Assembly: GCA_018398765.1 (NCBI GenBank)
Contig: JAHBMJ010002131.1
Location: 1 to 22,258 of the forward strand
Source of the DNA: Chromera velia
Lineage: Eukaryota > Sar > Chromeraceae
DNA length: 22,258 nucleotides
Direction: 5' to 3'
The notes under the pieces: generated by a model
The model's database searches: none
Told to the model about the DNA's origin: nothing
The model's input: the letters and a program-made list of their open reading frames with translations, nothing else
Part shown: piece by piece, positions 15,268-22,258 of the stretch
Layout of the letters: every line of letters begins with the position of its first letter
Numbering within the stretch: position 1 is the first letter of the stretch
Program-made: the position numbers and the translations under genes

Positions 15268-15420
15268 TAAAGCGTTTTTAAGAGTTGATATAGGGTTAAG
15301 ATAACATTAGAAACAATTTTGAAAGTGGGTGTTTAAGGTGATTTTGGGGTCCCTGACCCCCCTAACTTCGGGATCAATGCAAAAATTTCCCGACAAATCG
15401 GCGCAGTACTGAGTCCACGC
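15194..15420. repeat. 227-bp element with 31-bp inverted ends (MITE/foldback-like)
   Basis: The left end 15194-15224 (GCGTGGACTC...GCGCCGATTTATCGG) and the right end 15390-15420 (CCGACAAATCGGCGC...TGAGTCCACGC) are inverted copies with 25 of 31 positions matching: 15-bp inner and 11-bp outer blocks around a 5-bp divergent centre. Inside, CTAACTTCGGGATCA also occurs as a direct repeat (15227-15241 and 15362-15376). The interior is AT-rich and contains AATAAA at 15267-15272. Confidence 0.7.
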
Positions 15421-15618
15421 ATGCCTGCCTGCCTTCCCTCTCAGAGTGCTGTTAGCTCGCAACTCTAGCATCGCGAACTGGAGTGGCGGGCTGCACAGCA
15501 GGGGGTGGGGAGTAGAGAGGCATCGGCAGAGCAGTCAGGCAGGGAGTGCACGCCCAGTCAGGCAGAGTCTGTCTAAGTTAAAGAAGAAAGTTTTCTTGAG
15601 GCAGAAGACATAGATGTC
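15421..15618. other. Short spacer
   Basis: CTGCCTGCC and GGCAGG-rich spacer between the inverted-repeat element and the copia RT remnant; no coding support. Confidence 0.4.
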
Positions 15619-17084
15619 GTGCCTGAAGGAATGTCTGCGTTTTGTTTGGGTTTCTCCAAGAAACAGAAGACAAAGAAGAGAGTGCGTTTTGCACAGGAGG
15701 TTGAAGTGAGAGAGTTCTCACAGGACGATATCGTGCAGAGGAGAGCACAGAAAGGAAAACAGATAGCTAGAGCAGCAAGAAAAGAGGAGAGAGACAGAGA
15801 AAGAGAGGCTGAGCCGGGCTTAGCAACCCAGAAGTCGCCACAAGAAAGAGAAGAGGAGAAAAAGAAGAAACTCAGAGAGAAAAGAAAAGTGAAAGAGGCA
15901 GAGTTCAGAGAGTGATAGTGAGAGAAGAGGTGATTAAGAAAATGATGAGTCATGTGAATCCAAGAAAGGATCACATCGACGCAATGGAAGAAGAAGTGAG
16001 GAATAGAAGCCATGACGAGGCAATGAGAAACGAATTGAAAAGTTTCTCTGACAATAAAGTGCTAAAGGTTAACGGAGTGAGAATGCTGCAGAAAAGAAGA
16101 GCCATGAAGACCAGATGGGTGCTTACATGGAAAATGAAAGGAGGGAAGAGAGTACCCAAACCGAGGTTGGTGTGCAAAGAATTTTAGGATGACAAGAAGA
16201 ATGTAGAGACATTTAGTGGGACTGTATCCTGGTGGGCTGTTTTGTTTTACTTTGTGTTCGCGGCAGGAAAAAAGTGGTCGGTCGGAAAGTCAGACGTGCG
16301 TACTACATTTTTGACTGCACCGATAAATGATGAGGTGTATGTGCAGCTGCCTAAGTATGTTCCGACGGGGTCACCCGAAAGCGTCGTCCCCGGTTAGTTC
16401 TATCAGTTAGAGAGAGCAATGTATGGTCTGAAGGATGCACTGCGTCTCTATGGCCAGCATTTTAAGAAAATAGCGAGAGAGGAAGGATGGGAGGAAGTGA
16501 TGGAGTCTGTGTTTGTTTTGTACGAAGATAAAGACAAGAAGAAAGAAGCGAAAGCAGTGATGGTTGCGCATGTTGACGATCTTTTAATTTTCTTTGCTGA
16601 TCCCTTGAGTGACTTTGCATCCATCAGAAAGAGACTGCAAATGGACGAGCCAGAGATTTTTGTCGAGGGAGGAGAGATGGGGTACACTGGTTTGGAAGTA
16701 AAGAAGAATGGAGATGAGTTTGTCTTGTCTCAGGAAGGGTACCTGTCTTCTATCCCTGTTGAGAAAGAGAGCATGCCGAGAAAGAATTTGTCTTTCAATC
16801 TGTTGGCAAAAGAAGAAGAGAAAGATGAATCTCTCGTAACGGTTGCAGTGGTGCAGAAGGTGATAGGCATTCTTGGTTGAGTGTGCAGGACTTTTTCTGA
16901 TTTGGCTTTCTTGTTTTCTGAGCTGTCGAGGTACAATTCGTGCCCGACTGGTGCGAAGTTGACTGCTGCCCCGCTTGCCTTTGTGAAAGCAAAAGAGAAA
17001 GGAGAAACATTGAAAATGAATTCCGTGAATGATCCGAAGATCGTTTTGTTTGTTGATGCAGCGTATTTGCTTTTCGTAATATAG
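15619..17084 (+). pseudogene. Ty1/copia reverse transcriptase remnant
   Basis: The first ORF (15619-15915) is a charged linker containing KKRVRFAQEVEVREFS. After one frame change the RT follows in the frame of 15912. Motifs are a Lys/Asn-rich NELKSFSDNKV, RWVLTWKMKGGKRVPKPRLV, KSDVRTTFLTAPI, YVQLP, AMYGLKDALRLYGQHF, the catalytic HVDDLLIF (usual YVDDLLI), and YTGLEVKK. IGILG-stop-VCRTFSDLAF is the usual W..RTRPDL. In-frame stops lie at 16185 (TAG), 16395 (TAG) and 16878 (TGA); RNase H is truncated after FVDAAY and a TAG at 17082. The element is non-coding now. The stop at 16878 replaces the conserved Trp, and that at 16185 falls where the family has KGF.Q. The integrase and gag portions are missing or scattered upstream. 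Confidence 0.85.
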
Positions 17085-17538
17085 TGAGGCGAGCCACGGG
17101 ACCGGCCAATCCCGGGGTGAGCCGAACTAATGCGCACCGCCGCCGCACGGGACGCACGCAGCTCAGAGACCAACATGCACATGCACGCAGGCTCATGAAG
17201 GCACCGCCATGCCAGTCTGTATTAGAAGAGAATTAAATAAAATAGAAATAAAATGGAATTAATTCAATTAGCTGCGTATAGCCTGGATTGAGTAAACAAC
17301 AGTTGCTTGCAAAGCTTCTAGAAGTAGTTTGGAAGTGAACCTTGAACTGACAGACTTTCCGTAGTAGAGATCTAACTGAACTAAGTGCGATCACTTAGGA
17401 GAAGAGGAGTTACCTCCTTACGTGGTAGCACAGAGCCTAGTTGATCTCTCCAGGACCTCTGTTGCTCGGTTTGATCTTGTAACAGTCATCTTCTTTCTTG
17501 GCAAGTGAATTCTTTTCTTCTCTCAAGACTCTCTCTCG
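17085..17538 (+). other. Possible LTR and leader region of the gypsy element
   Basis: No coding sequence is seen between the copia remnant and the gag ATG. TGGTAGCA at 17423-17430, followed by CAGAG, resembles a primer-binding site complementary to the 3' end of an initiator-Met-type tRNA (TGGTAGCAGAG). If so, the 5' LTR would end just before 17423. The AT-rich part 17218-17280 might lie in the LTR. No second LTR copy is in the window, so the LTR limits cannot be set. Confidence 0.3.
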
Positions 17539-18486
17539 ATGGAGCAGGTTCTGCAACAATTGCTGGAGGGGCAGCAATTTATACAGCAGCAGATGATCCA
17601 GGTGCAGCAGACACAACAACTTCAGCAACAACAGATGGACGCTCTGGGAGCACAGCAGCAACAAACAGCTACCGACGGGGGCCTAATCCATCAACAGCAG
17701 CAGCAGACACCAGAACAGCAGCAGCAGCAGCAGCAGCGGATGAATCAACAGCCGACTTCTCCACCTCCCCAGTGGTCGAACTTCAAGGCGAAAGAGCCGC
17801 CAGTGTTTCATGGGGACCGGAAGTTGCTCAAAGGTTGGGTCACGGATATGAGGGAATATATACAGCTCTCCGATATTCAGGTATCGAAGCAGTTAGGGTC
17901 TGTGTATCAGTACTTCTCCCGATTCCTCAAACAATGGTATGACAAGACGCAGAGGTCCGCCTCTCCTTTTGTCAACGTAGAAGATCTCTTCACCTGTCTG
18001 TCTGAGCGTTTCCCCGACTCAAACAAACAGATAGACTTGAGAGGGGAAGTCCGGAACGTCCATTGTCAGGGCAATGAGGGGGTTCACAAGTACTCTGTCC
18101 GATTCAACGATATTGCAGAAGGAATCGTTGATGTAAGTGAGATCGATTTGATGTATGACTACATTCGGGGCCTTCTGGATGAGGTGAGGAAGGAAGTGAG
18201 GAGGAGGAAGCCTGACAGTCTTGATGCTGTGATGAAGGATGCAGAGGAGGCCAAGCAGCTGTTGAGTGGGGGGAGAAAGAAAGACTACAGGGGCCAGAGC
18301 AGAGACAGGCGAAGTGATTCGCACCCGCCTTTGCGACCTCAGTCCCAATCGAACGATGGGCCCGTCCCGATGGATCTCAACCGAATCTCCCAAATTTATT
18401 CCCTTTCCCAAGATGAGATCAAGAGGCACATTTAGGAGAATAGGTGCTTCAATTGTCACGCGGTGGGACACTCTGCACGCCAGTGT
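17539..18486 (+). pseudogene. gag: gypsy gag with polyglutamine N-terminus and CCHC zinc knuckle
   Basis: The first 70 codons are a CAG/CAA-rich tract encoding Gln runs (interspersed LQQLQ, MDALG), unusual for gag and prone to repeat-length change. A capsid-like region follows (SNFKAKEPPVFHGDRKLLKG, YIQLSDIQ, FLKQWYDKTQ, LRGEVRNVHCQ, IRGLLDEVRKEV), the usual retrotransposon gag layout. After a TAG at 18433 the zinc knuckle CFNCHAVGHSARQC (C-x2-C-x4-H-x4-C) is intact at 18445-18486. Gag would assemble the particle and bind the RNA; this copy would end before the knuckle. Confidence 0.85.
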
Positions 18487-18789
18487 AGGAACCGCAAGCA
18501 GCAACAGCAACAACAGGGTCTTAGGGATCACGGGGGTCAGAGAAATTTCTACGGAGGTCAAGAATGCATGCACAACCTGCAGAGTGGGGTGCAGCAGCAC
18601 TACGGTGGTTTGGTGCAGGGGCAGTAGGGGAATCCAGTCATCCTGCAGGGGCTTACGCCTCCCCCTGGACTGTGCCCACCACCGCAGTTCCAGGGGAACC
18701 CTCCCCAGTGGTCACAGCGCCAGCAACAGAATGCACCCCCAAGAGGGATGTACTCCACGACTGGGGGCAGGACAGGCAGGAGGGGGAAA

Positions 18790-19335
18790 TTGATCACCTT
18801 CCATGGCACAGCGAATGGCATCCCGATCCGTGCCCTTTGAGATCCAGGGGCGGACTCCATTTATGTGAGCAAGAGAGTCGTTGAGGCCGGGGAGTTCCGT
18901 TTGTCCGCCTTGGAGCCCTCCACGTACAAAGGGGGCATCCGTCTCGATGGTGCGCAGGCTCCTTCGACTACTGTCTAATGGGAGGCGCCTGACATCGATC
19001 TGAAAATTCAGGACTTCGCAGCCCCCCTGACCATGACTGTACTCGATCTGGACAAAGATTATGATGTGGTCCTGGGGATGCTCTTCTGTGAGACCTTCAA
19101 ACCCCTTCCCGATTTCGAAGCGAAGTCTCTCTTCATAGCTGCAGATCGTTCTCCCTCCGGGTTGCAGTTCATACTGTATGACTCGGAAATCTACCATATT
19201 CTGGGGGCCGAGCCTGAGCCTCTGACCCGCAGAGAGATCCGTAGGCTTTTCAAGAAGGAATCTACCACCTTTCGGTGCTACCGTCTTGAGGTCCGCCCTC
19301 TTCCCTCCGTTTCCCCCCCCCTGGAGGTCAACTGA
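18790..19335 (+). pseudogene. gypsy aspartic protease and linker
   Basis: ITFHGTANGIPIRAL-stop-DPGADSIYVS has the retropepsin layout, with D-P-G at 18841-18849 in place of the usual D-S/T-G and a TGA directly before it. A further stop (TAA 18976) precedes KIQDFAAP and the second conserved segment DYDVVLGMLF. The linker ends at TGA 19333. The protease would process the polyprotein in an active relative; this one is broken. Confidence 0.65.
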
Positions 19336-19399
19336 ATCCAAGGAGCCACGACACAGAAGCCCCCGCCTCTCTCGTCTTTCCCGCCCGATCACCCGGTCA

Positions 19400-20830
19400 A
19401 TTCGGATGATTACACAGATTTCCGCAGGGAAGTGCAGGAGGAGGGAATGAGGCCAGGGATGAGAAAGGTTCTGGAGAAGCATTTCAGCATCTTCCCAAAT
19501 GAGATTCCCACCCTCCCGCCCAAGAGGGAAGTCGAGTGTCACATCAAACTCGAGCCAGGTCACCGCCCCCCTGCTCGAGCTCCGTATAGGCTCACCTACG
19601 GGCAGCTCGATGAGCTCCGAAAACAGTTGGAGTCATACTTAGCCAAGGGTCAGATCTGCCCTTCCAACTGCCCGTTTACTGCCCCTGTCCTTTTTGTTAT
19701 GAAGGCTGACGGCACTCAGCGTATGTGTATTGATTACACGCAGCTGAACAAGATCTGTGCGAGGGACAGATATCCCTTGCCGCATCTGGATGACTTGATT
19801 TCCCGTCTGCACAGGGCCAAGTACTTCTCGTCTCTCGACTTGAGACAGTACTTCCATTAGATCTGGGTAGCCAAGGGCGACGAGGAGAAGACTGCTTTCG
19901 TAACAAGGTACGGCACGTTTGAGTGGCTGGTCATGCCGTTTGGTTACTGCAATGCGCCTGGTATCAGCATGCGTATGATCAATAAGACATTGCGCCCCTT
20001 GTTAGACAGGTGTGTAATTGTTTTTATTGATGATCTTTTGATTTTCAGCCGCACTCCTGAGGAACATGAGAGAGACGTGGAGGCCGTCCTCTAGCTCCTT
20101 GCCGACGAGTCTCTCTATGTCAAACTGTCGAAGTGTGATTGGTTCCGAACGGAAGCCAAGTTTCTGGGGCTGGTCATCAGTGAGGGTGGATTCAGGCCTG
20201 CGTCTGAGAAGGTGCAGGGACTCCAAGACTTCCCCAAGCCGACCGACCGCACTTCACTGCGTCAGTTTTTGGGGTTAGGGAATTGGTTTCGGAAGTTTGT
20301 TAGGGGGTACAGCCAGGTTGCTTCTCCCTTTCTCTCTCTTCTCCGCACCTCAATCCCCTTTATGTGGGAGCCTGTGCATGATCAAGCATTCGTTGCTCTA
20401 AAGAAAGCCGTCCTTGAGCTTGCCACCCTTGCACTGCCTGACCCCAGTCAGCCTGTCTACATTGCACATGATGCCTCACAGTCGCATCAAGCCATCGGAG
20501 CAGTTGCCATTCAGCGCTGTCAGAAGACAGAGGCATACCGTCCGTTTGCCTTCGGCTCCCGCCGCCTGAACCCCACCGAGGCACGCTATCCAGTGCAGGA
20601 GTTAGAGCTGTTGGCGATTGTCCATTTTACGAAAGTTTGGCGTCATTTCCTGACGCCCGGGTCAGAGTTTTGGACAGATTACAAGAGTTTAGAGAATTTA
20701 AGGAAGTCGTTTGAGCACTGGAGTCTGCGTATGAGACGGTGGATTAAGTTTTTGGAGGAAGTGGTAGTTCCGATCAAATATATTCCGGGGAGGGCGAACA
20801 TCGTTGCCGACGCACTTTCTCGCAATCCGC
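19400..20830 (+). pseudogene. gypsy reverse transcriptase and RNase H
   Basis: RT motifs in order are KREVECHIKLEPGHRPPARA, YRLTYGQLDELRKQLESYLA, APVLFVMKADGTQRMCIDYT, LNKICARDRYPLPHLDDLI, FSSLDLRQYFH, TAFVTRYGTFEWLVMPFG and the catalytic IVFIDDLLIFS. Next come the C-terminal RT segment KFLGLVIS and [15 protein letters not shown]. RNase H follows with [32 protein letters not shown] (usual TDHKSL; the Tyr codon is TAC at 20680) and ADALSR. TAG stops lie at 19858 and 20092. The order and spacing are typical of Ty3/gypsy; RT and RNase H catalytic Asp residues are retained, so decay is by stops rather than loss of the core. Confidence 0.9.
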
Positions 20831-21239
20831 CCCCTTTGGTCCAGTCCTCCCCTTCTGCCCCTTTGCCATCTGTCACAGTGAGGCAACCCACCCCGCCGAC
20901 GGTCAGTCAGGCCGACGGTCCTGACAACGATGAGGTCCCAGGGCTTGAACCTGAGTATGCGGATGAGGGGGCAGTTGTTTGCGAGACCCGTTCTTTGGGG
21001 GGGGGGCACGGGGGCACTGAGCAGCATCAGTGCCAGACAACCTTGAAGGTTGAAGGAGATGTTGAACTGCAGAGGCGCTGCAGAGAGGAGTATGCAAACG
21101 ATTCCTGGTTTGCTCCGGTGCATGTTCACCTGAAGAATTCCCCAAACAAACTTCCCTCCCCTCATCTGGTGCCCCGTTTGAAAGGTCTCTCTCTGAGAGA
21201 TGGTTTATTGTTCCGAGGGGACCGCCTTTGTGTCCCTCG

Positions 21240-21945
21240 CTCACAGCGCACGGCTTTTATTCGGGAGAGCCACTCATCCCCTGAGAGTGCGTACTTCGGG
21301 GTTGGGAAAACCTACAGTCGAATGGCAGAGAGATACTTCTGGCCTCGGATGTGGAGAGATGTACGCAGATTCGTTCGTGCCTATGATCCCTGCCAGAGAA
21401 GGAAAGCTCCCAGCCGAGCACCACCCGGTCTCCTCCGACCGCTCCCTGTTCCCAACCACCCATAGGAAGTCATTCAAATTGATTTCCTCGTTGGACTGCC
21501 CGCCTCCGGGGATGAACAGTTTGACTGTCTTATGGTTGTCACTGACTCTCTGTTAAAAGGAGTATACCTGATCCGGACCCACACAACAGTAACAGCAGAG
21601 CAGGCAGGCCGGCTATATTATGAAAACGTCACAGTAAAGAAGGGGTGGCAGCGTACGATCCTCAGTGACAGAGACCCCCGTTTTCTGTCTCGATTCTAGC
21701 AGACCCTACACACCCTCTCAAGCACGCACCTGTCGTTCTCCACAACGGCACACCACGACACACCAAGGTCAGCAGAATGCATGAATCGAACAATCGACGA
21801 GGCCCTCCGTTGCCTCGTTGAGACCCAGCATCACCGATGGGCGGAATTCATCCCGTCCCTTGAGTTTGCATACAACACATCTGTCCATGTCAGGACAGGT
21901 CGCCCCCCCTTTCAGCTCGAGCACGGAAGAGAACCCCTCACGCAG
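21240..21945 (+). pseudogene. gypsy integrase, degenerate zinc finger, truncated C-terminus
   Basis: The HHCC region reads [16 protein letters not shown] then [13 protein letters not shown] and AYDPCQRRK. The first His and last Cys are present, but the second His (usual GHFG) is Tyr (TAC 21292) and the first Cys (usual CDxCQ) is Tyr (TAT 21382). The core has IQIDFLVGLP, VVTDSL, LSDRDPRFLSRF-stop-Q, then [20 protein letters not shown] (usual TDGQ.ER.N) and [20 protein letters not shown]. The DDE acidic residues look retained. TAG stops lie at 21463 and 21697. After HGREPLT the GPY/F-type C-terminus is missing and unrelated acidic sequence follows. Confidence 0.85.
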
Positions 21946-22258
21946 GAGGAGAAGGAAAAGTTTCGCGCCCTTGAGAGATGCGAAGGTGAGGAGCTGATCG
22001 ATGCTTCTGACCAGATCGATGGGCAAATCCTCTCCTGCGAGAAGGCTGGCTACGTTCCCCCCGAACCCGAGAAGAAGGAGGTCCTGGAGAACCTCATGAC
22101 CGACGATGAGTTCGAAGGAGTTGTCACCGCCGCTGCCCTCGCCCAGATCGTGATTTCTGCAATTGAGCAGAAGGCGGCAGAGGCGGAGGGCAAACCCGTC
22201 TCCCCCGAGGATGAGGATTCCAAGTTCGACTACGACAACCTCTCCTATGCCCTTCTGC
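21946..22258 (+). CDS. Acidic coding segment running off the end, possible host exon
   Basis: Directly after CCCCTCACGCAG (a good 3' splice-site sequence ending at 21945) the frame is open for 104 codons to the window end: [75 protein letters not shown]. It is rich in GAG/AAG/CTC/GCC codons, acidic and free of stops, unlike the element to its left. It has no integrase feature. Most likely it is an exon of a host gene into whose intron the element fell. It is also in frame with the integrase, so an element-encoded C-terminal domain is the alternative. No family is recognised. Confidence 0.45.

Larger units (their letters stand above)
17539..21945 (+). pseudogene. Ty3/gypsy retrotransposon gag-pol, one frame with nine stops
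   Basis: From the ATG at 17539, gag, protease, RT, RNase H and integrase all lie in one reading frame over 4.4 kb, in canonical Ty3/gypsy order. The frame is interrupted by TAG at 18433, 18625, 19858, 20092, 21463 and 21697, TAA at 18976, and TGA at 18838 and 19333. I find no frameshift. At the conserved motifs the stops replace Gln (RQYFH-stop-I, usual YHQI) and Trp (P-stop-EVIQIDF, usual PWE; F-stop-Q in place of FWQ). Zinc-finger and RNase H residues are also substituted (see sub-entries). No 3' LTR is seen and the element seems cut at about 21945. It is a non-autonomous, inactivated copy. Confidence 0.9.

Noticed and set aside
18712-19563. 283-codon minus-strand ORF across the gypsy protease region
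   Set aside because: Antisense shadow of the pol frame, which has recognisable protease and RT motifs on the plus strand.
18433-21699. In-frame TAG/TAA in gag-pol read as a reassigned glutamine codon (ciliate-type code)
   Set aside because: TAG also replaces conserved Trp (21463, 21697), TGA occurs in the same frame, and the host exons in the window end at ordinary TGA/TAA; mutation is simpler.

Overview
The window looks like nuclear DNA of a protist with a large, intron-rich, repeat-laden genome. Coding segments are short and separated by pyrimidine-rich introns with GT..AG ends. Simple repeats are abundant, and the right half holds decayed Ty1/copia and Ty3/gypsy retrotransposons. The style resembles a chromerid alga such as Chromera velia, but that is an impression from composition and architecture, not a match.

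Layout: 1-232 carries the last two exons of an unrecognised + strand gene. About 595-9679 is a + strand gene for an UNC93-like (MFS/DUF895) membrane protein. Its N-terminal half (864-2277) can be followed through five transmembrane segments only by changing reading frame three times. The later exons are spread over 7 kb and end in a very basic, non-membrane C-terminal tail. The 4.7 kb intron at 3568-8265 contains a phase-consistent chain of same-strand exons for a Cys-rich protein with a clear sushi/CCP domain, apparently a nested gene. That gene runs into a 25-copy, 67-bp tandem array (6369-8043), each unit of which looks like a complete 60-nt intron plus a 7-nt exon.

From 9680 to 12780 there is little secure coding: a tRNA-like cluster of hairpins, a possible two-exon ORF (11300-11686), CT-rich low complexity, and an inverted pair of a 46-bp dispersed repeat (10958 and 12681). 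From 12786 to 17084 lie pieces of copia-type elements (integrase-like fragment, reverse transcriptase). They are mixed with unrecognised, splice-compatible exons (13323-14306) and a short element with 31-bp inverted ends (15194-15420).

From 17539 to about 21945 a full Ty3/gypsy gag-pol (gag with CCHC knuckle, protease, RT, RNase H, integrase) lies in a single frame broken by nine stop codons but no frameshift. Most of its defects fit C-to-T or G-to-A transitions. The frame then runs through a good 3' splice-site sequence at 21945 into an unrelated acidic reading frame that continues off the end.

Exon boundaries are read by eye from splice motifs, phase and family similarity; transcript data would be needed to fix them.
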